Shown: positions 8,179 through 16,959, counted from the stretch's first letter. The stretch: 34,900 nt of DNA from an uncultured Bacteroidales bacterium (GCA_937995875.1 CALKIW010000088.1:1-34900), one strand, 5' to 3'. Notes: generated by a model from the sequence alone, not told the origin. Made by a program: numbers and translations.

Positions 8179-9072
8179 TTAAAGGATTCTGCTACTTCCG
8201 GCATTATTCAGGTACACCTTCAAGGCGTTGTATAGCGCAATCAACCACACAGACAGCACGAAAGGTGCCGTAAGCGTGACAATGCCCAACTGCAAGCCCG
8301 CATATTGAAACGCTATTGAGAGCACCAAAGCAATCAAAGCCTTAGTGTACCTCCAAGAGGATATATTCAAAATATTTGCCACCGCCAGAACAGTCAGGAT
8401 AGCATTATAGCCATACATTCCATTGTTTATCGACTGATTATCTATAAGCGGGACGCATACAACCACAAGAGCAAGGACACAAGCCAACAAGGCATCCAGT
8501 GCCATCTTGCGAGAATTGACCAAGATAGCCAAAAGGAAAAACATGCCCGTCAGCAAACTGTTCCCCTGCAACATAATCTGTCCAAAATTTAATGAGACTG
8601 TCCGAAGTATCGAAAAGGCCCTCTCTCCGGCAACAGCATCCTCACCCGTCTGCTGCAATTCAGGACAAACATAACTCACAAGCAACATCACCCACGTGAG
8701 AATGACAAAGGGTGCAGTAAGCGTAGCGAGGAGTTTTTGTTTCTCAAAGCCATGAGCCACGAGCGTTGCCGCTATAGAGGCTATCACCATAAGCACGACC
8801 GACCACACATTGATGGCCATGAAACACGGTACAGCTATGCCCACCAATGTCCCATTAAAACCATGAAGTCCAGTTTCAATGTTTTCCCTACTCTATTTCA
8901 AGGCAATCGCTGTCAGTGTGCTGATTGTCGTACCCAGCAACGCAAACAGGCACATAGACAAGGAGTTGCACCCAATTCCCACAAGCATGAGAACACCTGA
9001 AAGCGCATTGTTTTGGAACATCACCTGCCCTACGCCACGAAATATTACTTTGATCATTTGATATAAACTCAT
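8179..9072 (-). pseudogene. Urea transporter (UT family), interrupted by an in-frame TAG
   Basis: The frame starting at 9072 gives 59 residues of a membrane protein (MFQNNALSGVLMLVGIGCNS), meets TAG at 8893-8895, and continues in the same frame for 237 more codons to 8179. The part just after the stop contains GLHGFNGTLVGIAV, the signature of the urea transporter family (PF03253), and a second related region, MYGYNAILTVLAVANI, follows later. Total length would be about 297 aa, normal for bacterial members. A promoter precedes it (9127-9156). TAG is an ordinary stop in this genome (the AraC, PorT-like and PstS-like genes end with it), so the gene is probably dead or makes fragments. A sequencing error is the alternative. 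No urease genes are nearby. Confidence 0.85.
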
Positions 9073-9126
9073 AGTTATAACCTTATGACATTACTATTTC
9101 CCTTACGAGCCTCTCATTGAGGGCGT

Positions 9127-9156
9127 CAAAGTTACAAAAAACACTGAACAGTCAAA
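9127..9156 (-). promoter_or_regulatory. Promoter of the urea-transporter pseudogene
   Basis: On the minus strand, TAACTTTG (plus 9127-9134) lies 18 nt downstream of a TTTG (plus 9153-9156). The start codon is about 55 nt further on. The intact promoter suggests the inactivation is recent. Confidence 0.65.
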
Positions 9157-9240
9157 AAATATTCTGAGATTTGCAATGGACAATATTTATTGCCATAACC
9201 GATTGATTTCGATTGCACTCTGAGCTACATTTTGCCTGTA

Positions 9241-9634
9241 TTTTTCTTAACAAAGAGTCCTTTATTTTTTGCGAATTCAAAAAAACAAATCCTTTGTGTC
9301 TGAATTCCGTAAAATTCGAGAAAAATATAGAGTATTGAAAATCAGCGAATTATGAAAAGGAGAGCCTGTGCTACTAATCTCAACACCTGCGACTGCATAT
9401 GCAATGGCAGTGCGAAAGAAGCCTAACCGCAACGCGGATGAGCCGTAACCGCCATGCGGTTACGGCTTAATCATACCGCCGTTGAGCCTCAGCCATGATA
9501 TGGCCCGATACAAACTCAACAAACGGGGCCGTTTTTGCTTTGTGTCGATTAAAAGAAAAGGGCCAAACATAGCCCTTTTCTCTCCAGATGCCGTAAAAAT
9601 AAATACCGAAAAATGGTAATTAAATTTTACGTAT
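9241..9634 (-). repeat. Interspersed ~390-bp non-coding repeat, copy 2
   Basis: On the minus strand this copy starts near ATACGTAAAATTTAATTACC (plus about 9615-9634) and ends near TTTGTTAAGAAAAA (plus about 9241-9254). It follows copies 1 and 3 through all landmarks, including the CGG-containing start, the GCTATGTT block, GCAAAAACGG and the tandem GCCGTAACCG units. A perfect 10-bp stem lies inside it (9442-9451 with 9457-9466). It occupies the space between the urea-transporter promoter and the end of the DUF5107 gene. The minus-strand frame at 9460-9666 is not conserved in the other copies. Confidence 0.8.
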
Positions 9635-9678
9635 AGAGAATTCACAGGATGGGTAAAACTCCGCAAAACGGAACACGA

Positions 9679-12600
9679 TTAAACCTCGTGAAGCCCTAAC
9701 GTCAGCAACGTGCGAAGCTGCATGATTCCAAGATGGTTAATATCAAGTGCCTCCACATCCTGCAAATACCTTTCGCCGTGTTCTGCGTCCCCTAAGCCAT
9801 AATAACCTAAGGCAAGCATATACTTGCAATGTATCTGATTCTTCAAATCGAGAGAGTCTTCCCAAATGAGCAGGTCGGGCAAGCTAACGGCAAAATAATC
9901 CATGACTACCTTTTCGAATATATGGTTTTTCCCATAATTGATTAGCTTGTAAAAGCGACCGCGTGCCTCATCCTCGCGCCCTAATTTCAGCAACGCCAAT
10001 CCTTGATAGAATATCTTGTCCGGCTTAGCATCATTGTAATACATCGCTGCCGCAGGCTCCTGTGGTCCCTCGGTTGCACGTTCCCAGCACTCACGTGCCT
10101 TGTCCATATTGCCAAGTCCTTCATATCCCAGTCCCATGAAATAGTAGAAATCATTTTCCTGCGCGCTCTGGAGCTTCCCCTCTCCCAGATGATGCGGGAA
10201 TACCAAACATTCATTCAGCAATCGGATAGCGGTCTCATAGTCTTGAGTTACGAGCGCCTTCTTCGCAAGTTCCGTACGGCACAGCTGGTATTGCCCGCTC
10301 ACCTTACCTTCGCCGCCTTCCCAAGGATGGAAGATGTGCGCATCAAGCAGCTGCATAGCTTTCATGTAATTTCCGGTCTGATTGAGCAGCGTAATTTCTT
10401 CAAGCAGCAAGTCGTCGCGCTGTGCAACCACTTCCGGATGTTGCTCAAGGAAAGCGAGCCGCTTTTCCTGCGGATGCTGCAAACGCTTGTAAAGCTGATC
10501 AAGTTCCATCAGAATACGCGCATCGTGCCTATTGAGTTCGAACGCCTTTTCCATATAGGCAAGTGCTGTTGCATGATCATCTGCCTTGTTAGCAAAATAA
10601 AGAGCCAGATTGCGCCACACTGTCGGAAAATCAGGATTAAGTTTCGCAGACAGTTCCCAATTAGTCTTGGCCAAATCATATTGACGTTTGTCGTAGAACA
10701 AACAACCCAGATAATAAGGGGCAAAAGCTCCGTCCGCATGAATCTGCTTGGCTGCTTCAAGTGCCAAGATGGCTTCCAAACGATTGGGAAAGCAATAAGA
10801 AGCGTCTTGTTTCTCGGCTTCTCCAAAGGTTATTCTTGCTGCTGCCACGTCGCCTTGTTTCAACTGTGCCCAGCCCTTATAGTAATAAGTCATAGGATTT
10901 TCAGCACCCTGCTTAATGGCTAATTCGAGAACATCTATACACTCCTGCCACAAGCCGGCCTGCGCATAATCAAGCACCAATTCCTGATAGTTGTTGATAT
11001 TGCCGTGCATCAACTCCGTCAGATGTCTGAGGACAGCTTCATCCTGCGTCAGAAGATATTTCTCATAAAGCACACCATAATTAAAGAGGTCCAATTTCAG
11101 ACTTTCCTCAATGATGGTTTTGGCATCGTCATAGTTTTTTCCTGCATATCGAAGGATAGCAACCTTCAAAGCACGAGCCTTATGATTGTGCCAGTTGCTG
11201 ATGAGAGAACGCTCTATATCGTCCGTCGCGTCCTCAATACGATGCTGCCCAATACTGATTTGTGCTGCCGCGAAGTATCCTGCGTCCGCCCATTCTTTGT
11301 TCCATGTAGACTTCCAAAACCAGTTGTACGCCTCATCAAGTTTGCCCTGATATTTCAATGCCAACCCTAAGTTGTACAATGGCTCCCCGTCGTATGGGTT
11401 GGGATTGCGCTTATAGAGCACCTTCTGTGCCCTGCGTAAATACTGCTCCGCCCGAACAAATCGCCCCTTACGGATAAACCAAAGTCCCATAGCGTTGTTG
11501 CAGCGGTAATCGTCCGGATCTCTGCGAAGAGCCTCCTCATAATAGTCGAGCGGGCTGTAGGTGGCATGACGATATTGTTCAAGATGAAGACCCGTGAGAT
11601 AGAGCTGGTCGTTTGTCTTGATATCGCCGGGCAAGAGTGCTGCCTCTGCCGGATCGGGAATAGGTTTGATGACATCCGGCTCAGGTGTCCATTCCATTTC
11701 TACAGCATTGCGACCACGCTCAACGTTATAGGCCACAAAATAAATATCGTGCCATGCCGTAGCCTTGATATCAATTATCTTGCAGAAAATTTCTTCGGGA
11801 GAGAGTGCCAAAGTTTCATCAAAAAGCACTTCTTCGTTTCCGTTCTTCAGTACAACCCGATAGGTTGATTTCCGGGTTGCCTGCAGTTTCAGTTCTACAC
11901 CATGCTCCGCCTCAAGAATATTCATGATGAGATTCTTAGACGCGTTCTTCACAATACCCAGTTCGCGATAGGGCATAAAATACTGCGTAAAATGCTTCTC
12001 CTCATAAGGCATCAGCCAGGTGAAGTCGGGTTGATTCTCTGTATATACGCCGGCCATAAGCTCGATATAGGGTCCGTCTGCGTCTGTGAGGTTACGATCC
12101 CATGCTCTACCAAAGTCGCCATTACCCCATGTCCACTGCTTCTTGCCGGGACTCAGATGATGATTGGCCACATGAAGCATTCCGCCCTTAGAATCATTCT
12201 CATAGCCTCCTTCAAAATTATACTTTGAATTGACGGCCATATAAGATGTGGGCACCTTGATATTCTTATAGTTTGATATATCAACACCCGAACTATAATC
12301 CATCTTATAATATGTGCCTGTGGCTATAGGGAATGAGCTTACGGCACGTTTCCCATGATCAAAAACGGCGTTAATGTCTGGCGGGAACACGCTCTGATAA
12401 TGATCGTTCACTGCTACCGCAGGGTTTGCCCACCATAGGAACGTCTGCGGTGTATCGGTGCGGTTATAAACTAGACCCTTGATTTCCAGATAGGCACATC
12501 CCGGACGAAGTGTAAATCCTGCGGAACCTTTCTGGTGGAACATCTTTTCTTGTTCGTTCACCCATACCGTAACAGAGCCGTCCTCGTTTTCCTCTATCGT

Positions 12601-12993
12601 CGAATCTACCGGGAGGAACGTTGATGGACGGTGATGCTGCGGCCAGTTGAGCTCTATACCTCCGGATATCCACGGCCCTGCCAAACCTACCAACGCAGGC
12701 TTAATAACATAGTTATAATAAACAAAGTGACGCTTTTTGATTTTGTCATAAGCCATCTGAATACGACCTCCGAGTTCCGGCAGAATCATCACTTTGATAT
12801 ATTCATTTTCAATCCATACGGCATGATAATCCACGTCTTCCTTCTCATCGGCTATAGATTCTATCACGGGATAAGGATACACAACCCCCGATGAGCCTTG
12901 ATAAACGCGCTTTTCCAAAAAAATGGGATTCTTTTCTGCGTCGCCAACCTTATATGTTGGGATTGTAACTATTTCTCTCCAAGCTTTTACCAT
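9679..12993 (-). CDS. DUF5107 domain protein with C-terminal TPR repeats
   Basis: Large soluble protein of 1104 aa without a signal peptide, so probably cytoplasmic. Residues about 1-400 match the DUF5107 family, whose fold I believe is related to galactose mutarotase-like sugar-binding domains. Visible blocks are MILPELGGRIQMAYDKIKKR, SGGIELNWPQHHRPST and TWGNGDFGRAWDRNLTD. From about residue 480 to the end come TPR-like helical repeats (for example EPLYNLGLALKYQGKLDEAY and PTVWRNLALYFANKADDHAT). The ATG at 12993 lies 24 nt after the stop of the sugar transporter gene, so both are probably one operon next to an AraC regulator. The context suggests handling of an imported sugar or glycoside, but no reaction can be assigned. 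Confidence 0.85.
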   Translation of the reverse strand: MVKAWREIVTIPTYKVGDAEKNPIFLEKRVYQGSSGVVYPYPVIESIADEKEDVDYHAVWIENEYIKVMILPELGGRIQMAYDKIKKRHFVYYNYVIKPALVGLAGPWISGGIELNWPQHHRPSTFLPVDSTIEENEDGSVTVWVNEQEKMFHQKGSAGFTLRPGCAYLEIKGLVYNRTDTPQTFLWWANPAVAVNDHYQSVFPPDINAVFDHGKRAVSSFPIATGTYYKMDYSSGVDISNYKNIKVPTSYMAVNSKYNFEGGYENDSKGGMLHVANHHLSPGKKQWTWGNGDFGRAWDRNLTDADGPYIELMAGVYTENQPDFTWLMPYEEKHFTQYFMPYRELGIVKNASKNLIMNILEAEHGVELKLQATRKSTYRVVLKNGNEEVLFDETLALSPEEIFCKIIDIKATAWHDIYFVAYNVERGRNAVEMEWTPEPDVIKPIPDPAEAALLPGDIKTNDQLYLTGLHLEQYRHATYSPLDYYEEALRRDPDDYRCNNAMGLWFIRKGRFVRAEQYLRRAQKVLYKRNPNPYDGEPLYNLGLALKYQGKLDEAYNWFWKSTWNKEWADAGYFAAAQISIGQHRIEDATDDIERSLISNWHNHKARALKVAILRYAGKNYDDAKTIIEESLKLDLFNYGVLYEKYLLTQDEAVLRHLTELMHGNINNYQELVLDYAQAGLWQECIDVLELAIKQGAENPMTYYYKGWAQLKQGDVAAARITFGEAEKQDASYCFPNRLEAILALEAAKQIHADGAFAPYYLGCLFYDKRQYDLAKTNWELSAKLNPDFPTVWRNLALYFANKADDHATALAYMEKAFELNRHDARILMELDQLYKRLQHPQEKRLAFLEQHPEVVAQRDDLLLEEITLLNQTGNYMKAMQLLDAHIFHPWEGGEGKVSGQYQLCRTELAKKALVTQDYETAIRLLNECLVFPHHLGEGKLQSAQENDFYYFMGLGYEGLGNMDKARECWERATEGPQEPAAAMYYNDAKPDKIFYQGLALLKLGREDEARGRFYKLINYGKNHIFEKVVMDYFAVSLPDLLIWEDSLDLKNQIHCKYMLALGYYGLGDAEHGERYLQDVEALDINHLGIMQLRTLLTLGLHEV

Positions 12994-13017
12994 AGTGTTA
13001 TATCTTATTTTTGTATT

Positions 13018-14391
13018 TTACTTCACTAAATCTTTCTCAAGTTCTTCCAGACTTTTGCCCTTCGTTTCCGGCAACTTTGCGAGGAAGAACAAGAAGCCGC
13101 AAAGGCACACTCCACTATAAATCCAGAATGTTCCGTAACTGCCCAGACCTTGGTTGAGGAACGGGAAGGTGTAAGTCAGCGTTGAGGAGCCTACCCAAAG
13201 CGCAAACGTACAGGTTGCGACGGCAATGGCACGAATATTATTCGGGAACAACTCGGCAATGAGCACCCATGTGCATGGCCCCAACGTCATGGCATAACAG
13301 GCAATGGCAGCAACCACGAGAATGATCATTCCCATACCGGTTACATGGAAGAAATAGCACGTTCCGAGAATGGCATAGATTCCGCACAAGCCACCCGCGC
13401 CCAGCAACATCAGCGAGCGACGACCCCATTTGTCCACGGTGAAGATGGCCAAGATGGTGAACAACACATTTGCCACCCCTGTAATGACAATGTTGAAAAG
13501 TACGTCGCCAACTTCATAGCCGGCACTTTGGAATATCTCCTGAGCGTAGTTGAAAATCACATTGGTACCACACCATTGCTGAAATACAGCTATGATAATA
13601 CCCAACACGAGAATGGTTTTGTATTTATTCGAGAACAGTGCTGATAGTCCTGCTGCCTTGGCAGCCTCTGCATTTGCACTCTGAATGGCCTGCATTTCCC
13701 TTGCGGCATATTCCCTCCCACCTATCTTTTCCAAGATATGTGTTGCCTTGCCCGCGTTTCTTGTGCTCAGCCATCGTGGGCTTTCCGGAATAAACAATGC
13801 CAACAGGAAGAATATCATTGACGGAACGGCAGCTGCCCAGAACATCCAACGCCAAGCCATCTGCGCGTTCCAACTTTCCAAAGCAATGATACCACCCGGA
13901 ATTTTGTCGGCAATGAACCAATTTGTAACCTGAGCACCGAGAATGCCAAGCACTATTGTCATCTGATTTAAACTAACCAAGCGCCCGCGAATGTTTGCCG
14001 GAGCAACCTCTGCAATGTACATCGGCGAGAGTCCACTTGCCAGTCCGATACCTATTCCGCCTAAGAAGCGGGCAACCAAGAATGCTGAAAAATTATTGAA
14101 TACGCCTGTTGCAATGGCCGAAAAAAAGAATATCAGCGATGCGATAATCAATAACTTCTTGCGCCCAATTCTATCCGCTAACGAGCCGCACAACGTTGCA
14201 CCAATCATACAACCAATAAGAGCCGTTGTCATGGCAAGCCCTTGATCGGCTGCGCTGTCGGTTATTCCGAAATACACTTCATAAAAGGGCTTTGCCCCTC
14301 CAATCACTACCCAGTCGTAGCCAAAGAGCAAACCTCCGAACGCTGCCACAAGGCAGATAAAATAAACAAATCCTTGATTAAACTTTTCCAT
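13018..14391 (-). CDS. Sugar-porter-family MFS transporter
   Basis: Transporter of 457 aa with about 12 membrane helices, of the sugar porter family (XylE/AraE/GLUT-like), which imports a monosaccharide with protons. Hallmarks in order are GGLLFGYDWVVIGG in helix 1, DRIGRKKLL in loop 2-3, RFLGGIGIGLASGLSPMYIA in helix 4, PESPRWL, QQWCGTNVIFNYAQ in helix 7, DKWGRRSLML in loop 8-9, and PETKGKSLEELE near the C-terminus. The residues resemble xylose or other pentose/hexose symporters, but the substrate cannot be read. It is the first gene of a minus-strand pair with DUF5107 and diverges from an AraC regulator, which probably controls it. Confidence 0.92.
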   Translation of the reverse strand: MEKFNQGFVYFICLVAAFGGLLFGYDWVVIGGAKPFYEVYFGITDSAADQGLAMTTALIGCMIGATLCGSLADRIGRKKLLIIASLIFFFSAIATGVFNNFSAFLVARFLGGIGIGLASGLSPMYIAEVAPANIRGRLVSLNQMTIVLGILGAQVTNWFIADKIPGGIIALESWNAQMAWRWMFWAAAVPSMIFFLLALFIPESPRWLSTRNAGKATHILEKIGGREYAAREMQAIQSANAEAAKAAGLSALFSNKYKTILVLGIIIAVFQQWCGTNVIFNYAQEIFQSAGYEVGDVLFNIVITGVANVLFTILAIFTVDKWGRRSLMLLGAGGLCGIYAILGTCYFFHVTGMGMIILVVAAIACYAMTLGPCTWVLIAELFPNNIRAIAVATCTFALWVGSSTLTYTFPFLNQGLGSYGTFWIYSGVCLCGFLFFLAKLPETKGKSLEELEKDLVK

Positions 14392-14452
14392 ATTCAGGTT
14401 AGGTTTTTATGATTATCAAAACACTATATCGACAATGTTTCAATGATATGTG

Positions 14453-14460
14453 CAAAGATA
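14453..14460 (-). promoter_or_regulatory. -7 element for the sugar-transporter operon
   Basis: TATCTTTG on the minus strand (plus CAAAGATA) fits TAnnTTTG and lies about 62 nt before the transporter ATG. No good -33 element is visible, which would fit a promoter that needs an activator. Confidence 0.6.
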
Positions 14461-14488
14461 ATTGCTATTCTTGGAAGAAAAAATAGAT

Positions 14489-14506
14489 TATCTTTTAGAA
14501 AAGATA
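14489..14506. promoter_or_regulatory. Perfect palindrome in the divergent regulator region
   Basis: TATCTTTT-AG-AAAAGATA is an 8+8 perfect inverted repeat with a 2-nt centre. It lies about 28 bp upstream of the transporter -7 element, a place where an activator could bind. The rest of the intergenic region (14392-14696) shows only the two promoters. Confidence 0.4.
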
Positions 14507-14639
14507 GACGATTTTATGTCCCAACTGAGAAAGAGTTCCTATTGCAGTGTTCTTGCAGAAGATTCCGAACAGATGTTTTACTACAAACTGAGTTGCTCAC
14601 ACTTTCAATGACAGTTTACAACCATTATAAGCCATTAAA

Positions 14640-14670
14640 TTGCATGATTGCTTTTTATTCATTATATTTG
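14640..14670 (+). promoter_or_regulatory. Promoter of the AraC regulator gene
   Basis: TATATTTG (14663-14670) follows TTG (14640-14642) by 20 nt. Transcription would start near 14675, which rules out the upstream in-frame ATG at 14640 and favours 14697. Confidence 0.7.
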
Positions 14671-14696
14671 CCCATAAGAAACAATGGCTTAATGTT

Positions 14697-15605
14697 ATGC
14701 TGAAACTTAAAGACGGATTTACAGGCGAACGCTGCATCGTATTGCCCAAAATGATTATCGAAATGGAGCAGGAAGACCCATTGGTGTCGAGCCTATACAT
14801 CACCGATATTGGCTATTATCCGGCTGCGAGCCACCACTATCGCGAACGAAAAAATCCTATTGAACAGAACGTGCTTATCTATTGTGTAGAGGGGACGGGC
14901 TGGTATAAGATTGGGGACGGGAGGCAACAAGAGGTCGCTGCCAATCAATTTTTCATTCTTCCGGCAGGCAAGCCCCATATCTATGCCACTTCTGAAAACA
15001 ATCCATGGACGATTTACTGGATTCATTTCAGCGGCACCCATGCACGAATATTTGCAGAAGGTGCTGCCGTTCCGCAGAGTATCACCCCCGCCATGAACTC
15101 TCGAATTAACGAACGCAATACGCTTTTCGAAGAAATCTACCTTACTTTGGAAAATGGATATGCACGCGAAAACCTGCGCTATGCCTCTTCCCTGCTCCAT
15201 TATTATCTCGCTTCCATGCGCTATCTTAGCCTTTACAGAACTGCTCAGGCCACTGAAAAGAAAGGAGAAAAGGTGCCCGGCAACGAAATTGTCAATGCAG
15301 CCATCCATTATATGAAGGAAAATATTGAGAAGAAACTTTCCCTACAAGACATGGCCGATTATACAGGCTACTCAGGAAGTCATTTTTCCACGATATTCAA
15401 AAAGGAGGTAGGGCACAGTCCCCTCAACTATTTCAATTTGCTGAAAGTGCAGTATGCGTGTCAGTTGTTGTCTACCACCGACATGAAAATCAATCAGATA
15501 TGCTTTAAAGTGGGTATCAAAGACAATTACTACTTCTCTCGCCTTTTCATCAAAATCATGGGTATGTCACCCAAAGAATACCGTAAACGTGTTCGACAAC
15601 CATAG
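14697..15605 (+). CDS. AraC-family transcriptional regulator
   Basis: Regulator of 302 aa when started at ATG 14697 (MLKLKDGF). The longer frame from 14640 would begin inside its own promoter. The N-terminal half (about 30-150) resembles the AraC cupin-like ligand domain (NQFFILPAGKPHIYATSENN, then PWTIYWIHFSG). The C-terminal part (about 205-300) carries two helix-turn-helix motifs, including LSLQDMADYTGYSGSHFSTI and the closing INQICFKVGIKDNYYFSRLF region with MSPKEYRK. It is divergent from the sugar transporter/DUF5107 operon and is probably its sugar-responsive activator. A symmetric terminator follows. Confidence 0.92.
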   Translation: MLKLKDGFTGERCIVLPKMIIEMEQEDPLVSSLYITDIGYYPAASHHYRERKNPIEQNVLIYCVEGTGWYKIGDGRQQEVAANQFFILPAGKPHIYATSENNPWTIYWIHFSGTHARIFAEGAAVPQSITPAMNSRINERNTLFEEIYLTLENGYARENLRYASSLLHYYLASMRYLSLYRTAQATEKKGEKVPGNEIVNAAIHYMKENIEKKLSLQDMADYTGYSGSHFSTIFKKEVGHSPLNYFNLLKVQYACQLLSTTDMKINQICFKVGIKDNYYFSRLFIKIMGMSPKEYRKRVRQP

Positions 15606-15661
15606 TCAGGCATACATCATATATAAGATATAAAAGTTCCCGAAAGGCCTATCGCAGTAGA

Positions 15662-15696
15662 ATCAGCACACGAAACAATAAGATCAGCACACGAAA
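15662..15696 (+). repeat. Two-copy 14-bp direct repeat, 21-bp period
   Basis: ATCAGCACACGAAA occurs at 15662-15675 and again at 15683-15696. It lies in the 3' region between the AraC gene and its terminator. Confidence 0.7.
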
Positions 15697-15709
15697 AAGA
15701 CACACCAAA

Positions 15710-15747
15710 AAAGTCTCATTGTCTGTTTAAGAAGACAATGAGACTTT
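15710..15747. terminator. Bidirectional terminator between AraC and ferredoxin genes
   Basis: AAAGTCTCATTGTCT (15710-15724) pairs perfectly over 15 nt with AGACAATGAGACTTT (15733-15747). A/T tracts flank both sides. The two genes converge on it, so it can serve both. A second small hairpin (TGCCCG/CGGGCA) lies at about 15769-15794, nearer the ferredoxin stop. Confidence 0.8.
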
Positions 15748-15806
15748 ATCTTTACTCAAATTCCGAATGCCCGTTTCACTCAAAACACGGGCAGTGGAAA
15801 ACAAAT

Positions 15807-15977
15807 TTACTCAGGCAAGCTGATGGCTTCCTGTGGGCAAACAGCTGCACAAGCACCACACTCTGTGCACTCATCTGCATCAATGGAATAGATGTCACCC
15901 TCAGAAATAGCAGAAACAGGACATTCGTCGATGCAAGTTCCGCATGCAACACAGTCTTCACTAATTACGTAAGCCAT
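15807..15977 (-). CDS. 2[4Fe-4S] ferredoxin
   Basis: Small electron carrier of 56 aa read on the minus strand, starting MAYVISEDCVACGTCIDECP and ending PQEAISLPE. It has two complete CxxCxxCxxxCP cluster motifs: CVACGTCIDECP near residues 9-20 and CTECGACAAVCP near 37-48. This is the length and layout of clostridial-type 2[4Fe-4S] ferredoxins, which pass electrons to oxidoreductases such as pyruvate:ferredoxin oxidoreductase in anaerobes. It has its own promoter upstream and converges with the AraC gene at a shared terminator. It is monocistronic by appearance. Confidence 0.95.
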   Translation of the reverse strand: MAYVISEDCVACGTCIDECPVSAISEGDIYSIDADECTECGACAAVCPQEAISLPE

Positions 15978-16058
15978 AATAGTTATTAATTTATTGTTTA
16001 TAATGTTTTATATATCATGTATGCACAAGGAGAAACATTCCCCTTCCTTTACACATTG

Positions 16059-16066
16059 CAAAGATA
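16059..16066 (-). promoter_or_regulatory. -7 element of the ferredoxin promoter
   Basis: TATCTTTG on the minus strand (plus CAAAGATA) lies about 82 nt before the ferredoxin ATG. A TTTG about 22 nt further upstream (plus 16089-16092) may be its -33 element. Confidence 0.65.
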
Positions 16067-16209
16067 AAGAGTTTATTTGTAATACCTACAAATGATGAAC
16101 ACTTTTTGCATCATTTAAACTTTGTCTAATTAGAAATAAGGAGGTCGTCATAAAATTATATCAGGATATACATCCTGAGAAACAATAATCATTAAGCCGG
16201 GAACGTTAT

Positions 16210-16959
16210 ATGGATATGAAAAGAATCTTTTCCATCATACTGTCCACATTGGTCTGTGTACAAATGCTGCAGGCTCAGGAGCGCACGGTACAAAACCGCC
16301 CATACACCGACCTTCGCCCCTTTCATTTCGGTATTCTCGTCGGGCCGCATATGCAAGACATAGAGTTTACCAACATCGGCCCACAAACGTTCGTTCATGA
16401 TGACGGCAGCCAACAAGAATACAACATTACCGCCGACCAAGACCGCTGGGATCAAGGATTCCATGTTGGCGTATTGGGGGAACTCAGATTAAACAACAGT
16501 TTCCAGTTCAGAATGGCTCCCACACTGTATTTCGGCAACAGGCACTTTTCTTTTCATAACATGGATCCGCAAGCCAACGACTCATTGATTTCGCGTACTC
16601 AAAACCTCAAATCGGTTTATATCGGCTGCGCTATGGACCTGATTTTCGGAGCTGAACGATTCAACAACCACCGCCCATATATCATGGCAGGACTAAACCC
16701 GGTAATTAACCTCTCACGTAACGGAAACGATTATCTCAAACTCAAGCGCTACGATATCTTTCTTGAAGCCGGTTTGGGATGCGACTTCTACCTCCCTTTC
16801 TTCAAACTCCGTCCTGAACTCAAATTCATGTACGGGCTGACCAACTCCATAGATACAGGCCATCCTAACAACATCAAGGACAAAACCATGATACCCTATG
16901 CCACAAGCGTAAGCAAAGCAAGGTCTAAGATGATTGTGCTTACGTTCTATTTTGAATAG
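16210..16959 (+). CDS. PorT-like outer-membrane beta-barrel protein
   Basis: Protein of 249 aa with a signal peptide (about 1-22, MLQA before QERTV) and alternating hydrophobic strands typical of an 8-stranded barrel. The segment after the signal, RPFHFGILVGPHMQDIEFTN, and the last strand, ending LTFYFE, recall the PorT/SprT family, which is needed for the type IX secretion system of Bacteroidota. Length fits PorT (about 240-250 aa). I see no other secretion-system gene here, so the PorT assignment rests on sequence style; a generic outer-membrane barrel is the alternative. An ATG at 16216 (MKRIF) is a second possible start. It is divergent from the ferredoxin gene. Confidence 0.65.
   Translation: MDMKRIFSIILSTLVCVQMLQAQERTVQNRPYTDLRPFHFGILVGPHMQDIEFTNIGPQTFVHDDGSQQEYNITADQDRWDQGFHVGVLGELRLNNSFQFRMAPTLYFGNRHFSFHNMDPQANDSLISRTQNLKSVYIGCAMDLIFGAERFNNHRPYIMAGLNPVINLSRNGNDYLKLKRYDIFLEAGLGCDFYLPFFKLRPELKFMYGLTNSIDTGHPNNIKDKTMIPYATSVSKARSKMIVLTFYFE

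Noticed and set aside
8893..8895. TAG read as an amino acid (recoding)
   Set aside because: Several neighbouring genes use TAG as their normal stop, and no selenocysteine- or pyrrolysine-like context is seen.
9460..9666. 68-codon minus-strand frame
   Set aside because: Lies in repeat copy 2 and is not conserved in copies 1 and 3.
10003..10923. 306-codon plus-strand frame
   Set aside because: Antisense to the TPR part of the DUF5107 gene; no recognisable domain and Cys/His-rich shadow composition.
15738..15989. 83-codon plus-strand frame and 61-codon minus frame over the ferredoxin
   Set aside because: The true gene is the 56-aa minus-strand ferredoxin in another frame, with both cysteine motifs intact.
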